Shown here: positions 33,351-42,964 of the stretch, one piece after another
Numbering within the stretch: the first letter of the stretch is position 1
Layout of the letters: each line of letters starts with the position of its first letter
NCBI GenBank assembly: GCA_030747075.1
Contig: JASLLL010000016.1
Coordinates: 1-53,948, forward strand
DNA: 53,948 nt
Direction of reading: 5' to 3'
From: Gemmatimonadota bacterium
GTDB taxonomy: Bacteria; ARS69
Position numbers and translations under genes: made by a program
Notes under the pieces: generated by a model
What the model was told of the DNA's origin: nothing
What the model saw: only the letters and a program-made list of their open reading frames with translations
Databases searched by the model: none

Positions 33351-35995
33351 TGGCGGTGGTCCAGGATGTTCTGGATGGTGAGATTGAGCCGGGTGGCCTC
33401 CGTGAAGTCGTACGAGGCGGAGAGGTCGGCGATCGTGTACGCCTGAATGGTGCCGGTGTACGCTCCCGAGTCCACGGGGAAGGCGTCCACATACCGGACA
33501 CGCAGCATGGCGTTGAATCCGGTGGCGCGGTCTGAATAGGCGACCATCCCGCCGAACTTGTGTTTCGGAGCGTTGAGCGCGACATCGCCGATCCCGTCGG
33601 CGGATCGGAAGAAGTCCCGGCTCACATACGAGTAGTTGAGTCCGCCCGTCCACAGTCTTGACGGCGCCCACAGGAGCGACATGTCCACGCCCATGTAGGA
33701 GAAGTCGCCGAAGTTCCGGTAGGAGATCATGAGGTCGGCCGCGTCGTCGCCGGTGAAGCCCTCCGGCGTGATGGTGCCCAGCGGGATCTCCGCAAGCTTG
33801 GACGCCAGTTCGGCGACATCCGCCTCCGGCACGCCTTCCGACAGCAGGTAGGCGTGAACGCTGGTGGAGTCCAGAAAGACATTGGGCGTCTCCACGCGCA
33901 CCGCCGAGACGAAGTTGTTCACGCGGTTGTGGTAGACATCCACCGATGCTCCGAGCGTCTGCGACAGGAAGCCCTTGAAGCCGACCTCCGCCGTGTTCCG
34001 GATGGTGGGGATCAGGGGGTCGATGTCCATGACATACGACGGATCCACCTCGACCAGCGTCTCCGTGGCGATGTCCACCACGCGAAGGGTGGTCGCTACA
34101 TCTCCCGGGCCGGGAGAGGAGACCGCGAGTACCTGCGGATACCCCTGCGCCGCGACCAGCGTTCGCGCATTGAGCCACGCCCAGGATGCTTCCAGGCTGG
34201 TCGCCGCGACATTCGCATCTGCCGGTGCGTACGCTTCCCGCCCCAGCGGATTGAAGGGCGACTGCATGTACAGTCCGCCCAGCCCGCCGTTGGCGTCCTT
34301 GCGGAAGGTGTAGCCTTCGTCGGGAACCCCCCGATAGAGAACGTCCGACTGGAAGGAGTTCATCCCGAAGTCCGAGAATCCGAACACATCGTTCATGGCG
34401 ATGACATCCACGAAGAGTTCCGTCGAACTGGGTGTGCTGTAGGCGCGGTTGTAGGTGAGGCGGAACTTGCGCTGGTCGGACTTCCCGTAAACGATGGCCG
34501 CCCGCGGCGAAAAGACGACCCCCTCAAGCCGGTTGTGATGATCGAGTCGCGCCGCCGCGACGAGTTTCAGCGCGTTCGACAACCGCGTCTCCGACTGGAA
34601 GTAGCCGCCGACTTCGTCGATGTTGTCGTCGTCTTCGTTGCGGCCGAGGATGGTGCCCTTCGTCTCCGGACGCGTGAGCAGCACATCCATGCCGTAGGTG
34701 AAGTCCTGGTTCTCGCCGAGGTCCATTCCGTGCTGAAGCTGGGTGACGATGAGCTTGGACTCATCGATCATGCCTTCGCCGGTCCGCAGAAGGTACGAGT
34801 CTCCCGCGTCACTCATGTTCACGAACGACTGGAGGAACCAGCCGCCGTAGAGCAGGCGCCCCTGCAGGTAGCTGTAAGTATGGTCCACAATCTGCGCGCC
34901 GCCGACTCCGGTCATCTCCACATTGGATGCCCGATTGTACCCGCCGCCCAGAATCAGCGAGGACTTGCCGTTCATTCGCACATCGAGGCGGCCCTCCACG
35001 CCGAGCCGATCGATGTCGTAATCCCGGCGTCCGATGCTGAGCGTGTCCGCGAGTGCTCCCAGAGCGATGGCGTTTTCCCGCGCCTCCGCCTCCAGCCGGT
35101 CCGTGAACTGCCAGTCGTTCCCCTGCTGCTGCTGGACCGTGACCTTGTAGGCGACATTCTCGCCGAGCTTCATCGCGTGGCGCACCGATCCCATGGTCAC
35201 GCCCCGCTCCCCGCCGGACGCGGAGACCTCCGTTCCCGGGGAGTCGAAGGGAGAGCGCGTCAGCATATGGATGACGCCGTTCGCGCTGTTCGGCCCGTAG
35301 AGAGCGGAGCCCGGCCCGGAGACGATCTCGATTCGGTCGAGGTCATCGGTGGCGGTCGGGATGAACTGATAGGCGTTCACGCGAAGCGACGGAACGCGCG
35401 CGATCCGATTGTCCACGAGGGTCAGCGTGGCGCCGGAGAAGACATTGTTGAACCCGCGGACCACGACATTGGCCTGGTTGAGTCCCGATCGCACCACATC
35501 CACGGCCGGGAGCGCGGTGATGTTGTCCGCGGGCGTCATGGACTTCACTGCGCGAATGGCTTCCTTGCCGACCACCTGCACGGATGCGGGGGCCTCCAGG
35601 ATCTTCTCCGGGCGGCGGGATGCCGTGACCTGAACCGCGTCCACTTCGAAGGCGGCCTCATCCAGGGTGATCGAAATCTCCTGTGGCTTGTTCTTCCTGA
35701 CGGTGATCTCGATCGTCTTCGTGCGATAGCCCATGTAGGAGACTTTGAGCCGATAGAGTCCCGCGGCGAGGTTCTCAAAGAAGAAGTCGCCCTTTTCGCC
35801 GGTGAGGCGACCGACCACGGTGTCCCCGTTGGGGCGGGAGAGGATGGCGTTGGCCGAGAAGAGGCCGTCCCCGGTGGCGGAGTCCGTCACGATCCCGCGA
35901 AGGACTGCCCCCGGCTTCGGGGCGGCGTCGGCAGAGGCGGTCTGGGCCGCGTGGACGAGAAGAAGAGCGAGGGGAATCCACGATCGGGCGCGCAT
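33284..35995 (-). CDS. TonB-dependent receptor with carboxypeptidase-regulatory-like domain (copy A)
   Basis: Predicted 903 residues, ATG 35995 behind GGAGGA, with an N-terminal signal peptide. Residues of about 30-110 are a carboxypeptidase-regulatory-like domain (VLRGIVTDSATGDGLFSANA and VSYMGYRTKTIEI). The plug follows (about 115-250) with VQVTASRRPEKI as a TonB-box-like segment, VVVRGFNNVFSGATLTLVD and SGPGSALYGPNSANGVIHM. The rest is the 22-strand barrel, ending in a terminal Phe (ALLGLSQSF) for BAM recognition. It takes up a ligand across the outer membrane with TonB energy; the ligand is unknown. A close paralogue lies immediately upstream. Confidence 0.95.
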   Translation of the reverse strand: MRARSWIPLALLLVHAAQTASADAAPKPGAVLRGIVTDSATGDGLFSANAILSRPNGDTVVGRLTGEKGDFFFENLAAGLYRLKVSYMGYRTKTIEITVRKNKPQEISITLDEAAFEVDAVQVTASRRPEKILEAPASVQVVGKEAIRAVKSMTPADNITALPAVDVVRSGLNQANVVVRGFNNVFSGATLTLVDNRIARVPSLRVNAYQFIPTATDDLDRIEIVSGPGSALYGPNSANGVIHMLTRSPFDSPGTEVSASGGERGVTMGSVRHAMKLGENVAYKVTVQQQQGNDWQFTDRLEAEARENAIALGALADTLSIGRRDYDIDRLGVEGRLDVRMNGKSSLILGGGYNRASNVEMTGVGGAQIVDHTYSYLQGRLLYGGWFLQSFVNMSDAGDSYLLRTGEGMIDESKLIVTQLQHGMDLGENQDFTYGMDVLLTRPETKGTILGRNEDDDNIDEVGGYFQSETRLSNALKLVAAARLDHHNRLEGVVFSPRAAIVYGKSDQRKFRLTYNRAYSTPSSTELFVDVIAMNDVFGFSDFGMNSFQSDVLYRGVPDEGYTFRKDANGGLGGLYMQSPFNPLGREAYAPADANVAATSLEASWAWLNARTLVAAQGYPQVLAVSSPGPGDVATTLRVVDIATETLVEVDPSYVMDIDPLIPTIRNTAEVGFKGFLSQTLGASVDVYHNRVNNFVSAVRVETPNVFLDSTSVHAYLLSEGVPEADVAELASKLAEIPLGTITPEGFTGDDAADLMISYRNFGDFSYMGVDMSLLWAPSRLWTGGLNYSYVSRDFFRSADGIGDVALNAPKHKFGGMVAYSDRATGFNAMLRVRYVDAFPVDSGAYTGTIQAYTIADLSASYDFTEATRLNLTIQNILDHRHQEFIGAPELGRLALLGLSQSF

Positions 35996-36045
35996 GAAGT
36001 CCTCCGACTGGCTCCTCCCTGGACTCCCGGGGAGGGAAGAGGTTG

Positions 36046-36079
36046 CAAAATGGGCGCCCCCCCGTCAGGAGAGGCGCCC
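36046..36079 (-). terminator. Intrinsic terminator downstream of TonB receptor copy B
   Basis: On the minus strand, GGGCGCC and GGCGCCC (36079-36073 and 36058-36052) form a 7-bp GC stem around a 14-base loop, followed by ATTTTG. It starts nine bases after the receptor stop. The T run is short, so termination may be partial. Confidence 0.5.
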
Positions 36080-36087
36080 GGTGGAGG

Positions 36088-38763
36088 CTAGAACGACTGC
36101 GAAATCCGGAGCATCGCCAGGCGTCCGAGTTCCGGCGCGCCAATGATCTCCTGGTGCAGGTTGTCGAGCAGGTTCTGGACCGTCAGGTCAACGCGGGTTC
36201 CTTCGCCGATGCGGTATCCGGCCGTGAGGTCCACGGTCGTGTACTCGTCCACGGTGCCGACAAACGCGCCGGAGTTCACCGGGAAGGACTCCACCCAGCG
36301 CAGCCGGGCCTTTGCGTTGAAGCCCGTGGCGGCATCATGGTAGGCCAGCGTGGCCCCCGCCTTGTTCTTGGGTGAGTTCAGCGCGATCTCGCCCATTCCG
36401 CCGTCATCCGTGAACACATCCTTCGTCACATGCGAGTAGTTGAACCCCGCGGTCCACAGACGCGAGAGTGCGCACTGGACGCTGAGGTCCAGCCCGTCGA
36501 GGTCGAAGTCCCCGAAGTTGCGATAGGTCATGATGAGATCCGTGGGATCCTCCGAGCCTTCCGGTGTGATGGTGCCGACCGGGATGCCCGCGATGCCCTC
36601 CGCGAGTGAGGCCACCTGATCCGGAGGAAGGCCGAGCCCCCCGAGGTACGCGGCCAGCGTCGCGGGATCGTAGAACACATTCGGCGTCTCGACACGAAGC
36701 GCGGAGACGAAGTCGGTGACCTTGCTGTGGTAAAGGTCCACGGCCACGGAGATGCGGCTGCCGACCATCCCCTTGTATCCCAGTTCCATGGTCTCCGTAA
36801 TGGTGGGCCGGATGCGGTCCACATCGGTGACATAGGACGGGTCCACCTCGTCGAACTCGCCGCTCGTGGTGTTGAGAACGCGGAGCGTCGTGCCGACGGT
36901 TCCCGGGGCGATCACGGCAGGATCCGGAATGCCGGAAATGTCCACGCCCTGAGCCGCCATGATGGCCTGAATGGCGCCCCACATGAGCGTGGCGTCCGCG
37001 GGCAGCGGTTGCGCCGGGCCACCCAGGATGTCCGGCGTGAACGGTGACTGCATGAAGAGCCCGCCCACACCACCGAGGGCGTCATTCCGAGCGAAGGTGA
37101 ATCCGTCCGCGGGGACCCCCTTGGCCCACAGATCCATGCCGAGTCCGCCGAGGTCTTCCAGCGCGAGAAGATCCAGGAAGAGGTTGTTGGAGGTCGGCGT
37201 ACTGAACGCACGGTTGAAGGTGGCGCGGACCGTGTGGGCATCCGTCGGGCCGAAGACCACCGCGGCCCGCGGCGAGAAGACCCGATCCTCCAGATGGCTG
37301 TGGTCGTCCAGTCGCGCGGCGGCCACCAGCTTCAGTCCTCTCCCCAGGCGGGTTTCGCTCTGGAGGTACGCACCGAACTCGTCGATGGCGTCGGACTCCT
37401 CGTTTCGCCCGTTGATGGTGCCCCTGGTGTCGGGGCGGGTATTCAGGATGTCCACCCCGTAGGTGAAGTCCTGATTCGCGCCGAGGGCGGCACCGTGCTG
37501 GATCTGGGTGACGAAGAGCTTGGACTCGTCGACGATCGGGGCTCCCGTCCGCAGCAGGTAGGTGTCTCCGGCATCGCTCTGGTTCACGAAGGACTGGAGG
37601 AACCAGTCGCGGTACAGCAGACGCCCCTGTGCGTAGGAGTACTGGTAGTCCTTGACCTGCCCGGTCCCGAGGCCGGTCATCTCAATGTTCGACGCTTCGT
37701 TGACGCCGCCGTTCAGGATGAAGGTGGCTTCCGGAGTCAGATGGACATCCAGGCGACCTTCCACTCCCAGCCGGTCCACATGGTAGTCCCGGGCACCGAT
37801 CAGGAGCGTCGCGGGGTCCGCACCATCGTCGATGGCCACCTGGCGGTAGTACTGCTCGACCGGATCCACATACTCCCAGTCTTCGCCCTCCTGATGCTGG
37901 AGCGAGACCCGGAAGGCCGCCCGGTCGCTCAGCTTCACCGCATGGCGGATGGAGCGCGTGATGATGTTGCGCGTCCCGGCGGCGACGCTCACGGTCGTCC
38001 CTTCCGACGAGAACGGAGAGCGCGTCACCATGTGGACGACGCCGTTGGCGCTGTTCGGGCCGTAGAGTGCCGAACCGGGGCCGGAGACGACTTCGATCCG
38101 CTCGAACTCCTCGGTCGGCGTGGGGATGAACTGGTAGGCGTTCACCCGGAGCGACGGGACGCGGGCAATCCGGTTGTCCACGAGGGTCAGCGTGGCGCCG
38201 GAGAACACATTGTTGAACCCGCGCACCACGACATTCGACTGGTTGATGCCCGCGCGGACCACATCCACGCCGGGCACCGTCGTCAGGTGGTCCGCCGGAG
38301 TCAGCGTCTCTCGGCTCTGGATATCCCCCTGATTCACGACATGCACCGCTGCCGGGGCGTCCACGATCTTCTCCGGGCGGCGCGAGGCGGTGACCTGCAC
38401 CGCATCCATCTCAAACGCCGTCTCGGAGAGCTCCACCGAGATGCGGGCGGCTTCTCCACCGGAGACGGTGACATCGCCCGACCAGGCGGAGTAGCCCATG
38501 TAGGAGACGCGGACGGAGTAGGTGCCCGCCGCGAGGTCGGCGAACACGAACTTGCCGGACTCGCCGGTCAGCCGACCGTTGACCGTCTGGCCTGAGGCGT
38601 TCGACAGGACGACATTGGCCGAGAACAGGGCCGCGCCGGTGCCGCCGTCTGTGACGGAGCCCCGGATGGAGGCCGTGCCGGCCGCGACGGGGGCGGCTGC
38701 CGCCAGGCAGAGAGCCAGCAGCATCAGAATGGGGACAAGAGTATCCTTGAAATGGAAGCGCAT
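36088..38763 (-). CDS. TonB-dependent receptor with carboxypeptidase-regulatory-like domain (copy B)
   Basis: About 891 residues from ATG 38763, behind GGAGG; an upstream in-frame ATG adds ten residues without a ribosome site. It has a signal peptide (ILMLLALCLAAAAPVAAG), regulatory-like domain (SIRGSVTDGGTGAALFSANV, VSYMGYSAW), plug (VQVTASRRPEKIVDAP, VVVRGFNNVFSGATLTLVD, SGPGSALYGPNSANGVVHM) and barrel ending AMLRISQSF. Long identical stretches with copy A show a tandem duplication, while barrel loops differ, suggesting different ligands or different substrate-lipoprotein partners. No SusD-type gene is adjacent. Confidence 0.95.
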   Translation of the reverse strand: MRFHFKDTLVPILMLLALCLAAAAPVAAGTASIRGSVTDGGTGAALFSANVVLSNASGQTVNGRLTGESGKFVFADLAAGTYSVRVSYMGYSAWSGDVTVSGGEAARISVELSETAFEMDAVQVTASRRPEKIVDAPAAVHVVNQGDIQSRETLTPADHLTTVPGVDVVRAGINQSNVVVRGFNNVFSGATLTLVDNRIARVPSLRVNAYQFIPTPTEEFERIEVVSGPGSALYGPNSANGVVHMVTRSPFSSEGTTVSVAAGTRNIITRSIRHAVKLSDRAAFRVSLQHQEGEDWEYVDPVEQYYRQVAIDDGADPATLLIGARDYHVDRLGVEGRLDVHLTPEATFILNGGVNEASNIEMTGLGTGQVKDYQYSYAQGRLLYRDWFLQSFVNQSDAGDTYLLRTGAPIVDESKLFVTQIQHGAALGANQDFTYGVDILNTRPDTRGTINGRNEESDAIDEFGAYLQSETRLGRGLKLVAAARLDDHSHLEDRVFSPRAAVVFGPTDAHTVRATFNRAFSTPTSNNLFLDLLALEDLGGLGMDLWAKGVPADGFTFARNDALGGVGGLFMQSPFTPDILGGPAQPLPADATLMWGAIQAIMAAQGVDISGIPDPAVIAPGTVGTTLRVLNTTSGEFDEVDPSYVTDVDRIRPTITETMELGYKGMVGSRISVAVDLYHSKVTDFVSALRVETPNVFYDPATLAAYLGGLGLPPDQVASLAEGIAGIPVGTITPEGSEDPTDLIMTYRNFGDFDLDGLDLSVQCALSRLWTAGFNYSHVTKDVFTDDGGMGEIALNSPKNKAGATLAYHDAATGFNAKARLRWVESFPVNSGAFVGTVDEYTTVDLTAGYRIGEGTRVDLTVQNLLDNLHQEIIGAPELGRLAMLRISQSF

Positions 38764-39021
38764 CGGTTCCTCCAGGCTCATTGGGACGGTCAATCGGGAC
38801 GGAGGGCATACCGCTCATGGGGAAGCGACTGACCTCATAATCAGCGGAAAGGGAAACAGGTTCCCGCGATTGTGTCTATAGCCCTTATCCGGCGGGTCCT
38901 GCGCGGGGGGATGCCAAGGCGGCGCAAAGCGGCCGCAGGGGCCGCTGAATGCCTCTCAGGGCGTGAGCGACGCTCACCCCCCCCGACGAGCTTCTACGGC
39001 CCGGCCGCGGCTGCGCCCGGC
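38764..39021. other. Intergenic region between TonB receptor copy B and mmsA, with two dyads
   Basis: 258 bases without a gene. It contains a perfect 7-bp inverted repeat with a one-base centre, GTGAGCG-A-CGCTCAC at 38963-38977, beside a run of C, and an imperfect stem with arms AGCGGC/GCCGCT around 38930-38950. They lie 3' of mmsA and could help end its transcript, but no T run follows. I could not find a convincing promoter for the receptor here; the leader part (38780-38880) is less GC-rich than its surroundings. Confidence 0.4.
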
Positions 39022-40536
39022 TCAGGTGGACTGCGGGAACGAGAAGTCAGGCCCCTTCACTTCCTCCGGGCGGGGCCACCGCTTCGTCACGACCTTCGTC
39101 TCCGTGTAGAACGCGACGCCGTCGCGCCCGTGGACATGCAGGTCGCCGAAGAAACTCCCCTTCCATCCGGAGAAGGGGTAGTAGGCCATCGGCACCGGGA
39201 TCGGCACATTGATGCCGACCATCCCCACTTCCACGCGTCGCTCGTACTCCCGTGCGAAGTGCCCGCTCCGCGTGAAGAGCGCCGTGCCGTTGCCGACCTT
39301 GCCCGCGTTTACCAGGGCGAGCGCGGACTCGAAGTCCGGGACGCGGACCATGCACAGCACGGGTCCGAAGATCTCCTCGGTGTAGATGGTCATGTCGGGC
39401 TTCACATGGTCGAACAGTGTGGGTCCGAGGAAGAAGCCGTCTTCGTGCCCGGGGACCACCAGGCCGCGCCCGTCCACGACCAGGTCCGCTCCCCCGGACA
39501 CTCCCTGGTCGACAAAGGAGGCGACACGATCCCGGTGCTCCGCCGTGATGAGCGGACCCATGTCGTTGGCCGGGTCCATGCCCGGACCGGTGCGAAGGGC
39601 ACCGGCCGCCGCGGCAAGTCGCTCGCGGATCGGCTCCGCCACATCGCCCACCGCCACGACGACGCTGATCGCCATGCAGCGCTCTCCCGCGCTGCCGTAC
39701 GCCGCCCCGATGATGGAGTCCACCGTCATGTCCAGATCCGCATCCGGCATGACCACCAGATGGTTCTTCGCGCCGCCGAGAGCCTGCACGCGCTTGCCTT
39801 CGTTCGCGGCCAGACGGTAGGTGGCCAGTGCGGCGGCCGTGCTCCCCACGGAGGAGACCGCCCGAACCTGCGGATGGCGGACGAGCGCCTCGACCGTCTC
39901 CTTCCCGCCGTGAACCAGATTCACGACGCCGTCCGGGCAACCCGCCTCCGCCAGCAGCTCCAGCATTCGCTCGGAAGTCCGTGGCGTCTTCTCCGAGGGT
40001 TTGAGGACGAAGGTGTTCCCGCAGCCGATCGCGAGCGGGATCATCCACATGGGGACCATGGCCGGGAAGTTGAACGGCGTGATCCCCACGCAGACCCCCA
40101 GCGGCTGGCGATGGCTCACGCAGTCGATGCCCGGCCCGGTCAGTTCGCTGGAGTCTCCCTGCAGGAGGGTTGGAATGCCGCAGGCGAAGTCGATGATCTC
40201 CTGGCCCCGGATCACCGACCCCATGGCGTCGGTGATGATCTTGCCGTGCTCGGAGGTGACGATCTCCGCGAGTTCCTTCGCGTGGCGCCCCACCAGTTCT
40301 CGATAGGCGAAGAGCACCCGCGCGCGCGCGGCAACCGGCGTCTCCCGCCATGCCGGATATGCCTCTGCGGCCGCGCGGACCGCCGCGTCCACTTCCTCCG
40401 GTTCCGACCACGGGACTTCCGCCTGAACGGTGCCGTGGGCGGGGTTGAAGACGGGGGTGGTGGTTTCCGCGACGGAGTCCGTCCAGCGCCCCGCGATCAG
40501 GTTCTTCAGGCGGACGGGCGTGGTGCCTGCGGTCAT
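39022..40536 (-). CDS. mmsA: Methylmalonate-semialdehyde dehydrogenase (CoA-acylating)
   Basis: About 504 residues from ATG 40536, behind GGAGGAT; the frame continues upstream with Arg/Pro-rich nonsense. Hallmarks of the CoA-acylating class are LIAGRWTDS at the start, SEHGKIITDAMGSVIRGQEI (about residue 100), GITPFNFPAMVPMWMIP, and the Cys in GSAGERCMAIS (about residue 286). The usual general-base Glu region reads LGGAKNH rather than LGGKN with Glu, as expected for this class. It converts methylmalonate semialdehyde to propanoyl-CoA and CO2 in valine catabolism, and may also accept malonate semialdehyde. Confidence 0.95.
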   Translation of the reverse strand: MTAGTTPVRLKNLIAGRWTDSVAETTTPVFNPAHGTVQAEVPWSEPEEVDAAVRAAAEAYPAWRETPVAARARVLFAYRELVGRHAKELAEIVTSEHGKIITDAMGSVIRGQEIIDFACGIPTLLQGDSSELTGPGIDCVSHRQPLGVCVGITPFNFPAMVPMWMIPLAIGCGNTFVLKPSEKTPRTSERMLELLAEAGCPDGVVNLVHGGKETVEALVRHPQVRAVSSVGSTAAALATYRLAANEGKRVQALGGAKNHLVVMPDADLDMTVDSIIGAAYGSAGERCMAISVVVAVGDVAEPIRERLAAAAGALRTGPGMDPANDMGPLITAEHRDRVASFVDQGVSGGADLVVDGRGLVVPGHEDGFFLGPTLFDHVKPDMTIYTEEIFGPVLCMVRVPDFESALALVNAGKVGNGTALFTRSGHFAREYERRVEVGMVGINVPIPVPMAYYPFSGWKGSFFGDLHVHGRDGVAFYTETKVVTKRWPRPEEVKGPDFSFPQST

Positions 40537-40681
40537 GGGAATCCTCCGGCTGGGAAAGTGATCCGACTTGAACCGCGCCATTGTGAGGGATGCGGGCGCG
40601 CGGTGCCAGCGCGCATTTCCGCCGAGGTTGTCAGGCGGGTTGCTGACCGGCATGATCGACCGGACAATCAGGAGGGGAAGC

Positions 40682-41179
40682 GTGGAGCATGAGCGCCGGA
40701 CGCCGGACATTCGGAGAGTGGGGGCGGCAGAGGTGCTGCCGCTTCGTGCGCGCGTTCTGCGTCGCGGCATGGAGGGAGAGCCCGCCGCCTTCGCGGAGGA
40801 TGCGGATTCGCGGAGCTTCCACCTGGCTGCCGGTTTCCCCGGGGAGATCGTCGGCGTGGTCAGCGTTCTGCCCGCTCCCTTCCCCGGGCCGCCGGAGGAG
40901 GCGGGGTGGCGGCTTCGCGGGATGGCGGTGCGGGAGGATCTGCGGGGACGCGGAGTCGGCGCGCTTCTTCTTCGCGCGGTGGATGGCGTGATGGCCGGAG
41001 AGGGTCGCCCCGGGCCTCTCTGGGCGAATGCCCGGACGGGAGCCGTGGGGTTTTACATTCGCCACGGTTGGCGGGTCCTGGGTGACGAGTTCGATATCCC
41101 CCCGATCGGACCGCACCTGCGCATCCTCCGCGTGGCGGAGGAGGCGGGTCAGTCGCCCGCGAGAGGTTCGTCGAAGTAG
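40682..41179 (+). CDS. GNAT-family N-acetyltransferase
   Basis: About 165 residues from GTG 40682, which follows AGGAGGGG by four bases; the frame is open back to 40568 but without a comparable ribosome site. The fold runs from RRVGAAEVLPLRARVLR through EIVGVVSVLPAPFP (strand 4 region), then the acetyl-CoA motif RGMAVREDLRGRGVGALLLRAV near residue 85, and ends with GAVGFYIRHGWRVLGDEF. Substrate unknown; the last motif is typical of GNATs acting on amino acids or small amines. It converges on the PhoU-like gene with a 31-base overlap. Confidence 0.85.
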   Translation: MEHERRTPDIRRVGAAEVLPLRARVLRRGMEGEPAAFAEDADSRSFHLAAGFPGEIVGVVSVLPAPFPGPPEEAGWRLRGMAVREDLRGRGVGALLLRAVDGVMAGEGRPGPLWANARTGAVGFYIRHGWRVLGDEFDIPPIGPHLRILRVAEEAGQSPARGSSK

Positions 41180-41829
41180 TCCACCTTGTCGGCGGGCATC
41201 ACGACCGCCGTCGCGATGTTCACCAGATGCGCGAGAATCCGCTTGTAGTAGCGGGCCGTCAGCACGAGCGACACGGCTTCGGGCACTTCGTGGTCCCCGG
41301 AAGCGATCACCGGGAGCGCCTCGTCGCAGCGGCGCATGGCCTCCCGTCCGGTCTCAATGACACGGCGGGCGCGGTCGGTGTCGCTGTCGGAAAAACACCC
41401 GCGGGTCTCGATAAAGAGCTCCTTCGCCAGCGTGCGGACCCCATCGAAGTGCCGATCGTAGGCTTCCCGGCAGAGGTCCTTCCCGCCGTGGATCTGGTGG
41501 ACCTCGTAGAGGTTCTTCACATAGTCGCCGATGCGCTCGGCGTCCTTCACGAGACTGGTGAGGATGAAGGCGGTCGGGATTTCGTGGTCGCTCGGGTTGG
41601 CCGCCAGATGCGAGATGATGCGCCGCCGGATCTTCCTCTCGCGGTGGTTGATCTCGCGGTCCCGGGCGTAGAGATCGTCGCGGATGGCTTCGGGATTTTC
41701 GGCATCGAAGAGCGTGTCGGCGCAGAGGATGAAGTTCTCCTCGGCGAGTGCCAGCATCCGGTCGAAGCTCTCAACGATTTCGTCGGTCCAGTCGACTCCA
41801 CGAAAGAAGTTCGCAAGGGACTTGAACAT
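41149..41829 (-). CDS. PhoU-like protein (partner of the adjacent Na/Pi symporter)
   Basis: Predicted 226 residues, ATG 41829 behind GGAGG. All-helical, with acidic Glu/Asp ligand patterns typical of PhoU bundles: AENPEAIRDDLYARDREINHRERKIRRRI and TSLVKDAERIGDYVKNL (the E/DxxxD metal motif). Starts 19 bases after the symporter stop, so it belongs to the same operon. Such PhoU-like proteins are often fused to NptA-type symporters; here they are separate. Likely to tune phosphate entry. Confidence 0.88.
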   Translation of the reverse strand: MFKSLANFFRGVDWTDEIVESFDRMLALAEENFILCADTLFDAENPEAIRDDLYARDREINHRERKIRRRIISHLAANPSDHEIPTAFILTSLVKDAERIGDYVKNLYEVHQIHGGKDLCREAYDRHFDGVRTLAKELFIETRGCFSDSDTDRARRVIETGREAMRRCDEALPVIASGDHEVPEAVSLVLTARYYKRILAHLVNIATAVVMPADKVDYFDEPLAGD

Positions 41830-41848
41830 GACACACCTCCAGCGGGGG

Positions 41849-42964
41849 TTATCCCCCGGGTATCAACCGCTGCGCCAGAATGACGAGGCCGGGCAGCAGG
41901 AAGAACAGGGACAAGAGATAGAGAAGGGGGATCAGTTTCGATCGCAGCGACAGGTCCGCAAGTTTCTCAGCCATGCGAATGGGAAGCCTCCTGACGGCGC
42001 GGACGGGATAGATGAGGGCGATCCCAGCGATGTTGAAGAACAGGTGCACGAGCGCAATGGTGACCCCCTCCCGGCTTCCGGCCGTGGAGGCGAGAAGGGC
42101 GGTGACGGTCGTGCCGATATTCGCGCCGAGTGTGATGGCGAACGCGCCTTCCATCGGCAGGATGCCCGCCCCGATCATCGGCACGAGCAGGGAGGTCGTG
42201 ATGGAACTGGACTGCACGAGCACGGTGATGAAGGTCCCCACGAGAATCCCGGAGAGGCCGCCGCGCCGCATATGCTGGAAGAAGGCACCCTCCGCGCGTG
42301 CGAGGAAGAGTTCGCGCATCATCTTCGGGAGCCGGAGCAGCACGAGGAAGATCCCGCCGAGCGCCAGAAGGAGGCAGACGCCCCCGGTGACCGGGTCGGA
42401 GAGGCCCGCGTCTTCGAGCGCATGGGCCACGGCCTTGGCGACGGGCTTCGTGGCCGCCTTCACCGGGCTGTGGAACTCCACCTCCGCTCCACCGACGAGC
42501 ATCTGTGAGGCCGCGCCCGCCATCCGTTCGAGGAACCCGAAGCGGATTTCCAGCGGGAACAGGATGGCCAGACTCATCAGGTTGAAGAAGTCGTGCATCG
42601 TGGCGCCCGCGAAGGAGCGGCGGAACTCCTCGCGGCGATTGACGGAAGCCATCGCGACCATCGTGTTCGTGACGGTGGTGCCGATGTTCGCGCCCATGAT
42701 CAGGGGGACCGCACCGTGAACGGTGAGCGCCCCGGCGGCTACCATCCCCACGACGAGGGCGGTCGTGGTGGAGGAACTCTGGATGATCGCCGTGGCGAGC
42801 ATCCCGATCATGAGCCCCACGACCGGATGCGAGGTGGACTGGATGAGGGCCGCGCTGAAGTCCTTCCCGAGGAGCTTGAACGCCACGCCCATGAGCGCGA
42901 TGAACACGAGGAAGAAGTAGAGCAGGATGGCGAGGAAGAGGACCTTCTGAATCCGGGCGGTCAA
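41849..42964 (-). CDS. Na+/phosphate symporter (NptA/PNaS family)
   Basis: Predicted 371 residues from TTG 42964, overlapping the menG stop (TTGA). The inverted repeat of the family is clear: QSSSTTTALVVGMVAAGAL and LIMGANIGTTVTN in the first half, QSSSITTSLLVPMIGAG and ITLGANIGTTVTALLAS in the second. Nine or so helices. It imports phosphate with sodium; the linked PhoU-like gene supports this. No fused PhoU tail, unlike many longer homologues. The TTG start has only a weak ribosome site, in keeping with coupling to menG. Confidence 0.95.
   Translation of the reverse strand: MTARIQKVLFLAILLYFFLVFIALMGVAFKLLGKDFSAALIQSTSHPVVGLMIGMLATAIIQSSSTTTALVVGMVAAGALTVHGAVPLIMGANIGTTVTNTMVAMASVNRREEFRRSFAGATMHDFFNLMSLAILFPLEIRFGFLERMAGAASQMLVGGAEVEFHSPVKAATKPVAKAVAHALEDAGLSDPVTGGVCLLLALGGIFLVLLRLPKMMRELFLARAEGAFFQHMRRGGLSGILVGTFITVLVQSSSITTSLLVPMIGAGILPMEGAFAITLGANIGTTVTALLASTAGSREGVTIALVHLFFNIAGIALIYPVRAVRRLPIRMAEKLADLSLRSKLIPLLYLLSLFFLLPGLVILAQRLIPGG

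Noticed and set aside
33854-38595. Long plus-strand open frames (745 and 453 codons) opposite the TonB receptor genes
   Set aside because: Both mirror the conserved plug and barrel coding; the translations are similar to each other only because the receptors are paralogous.
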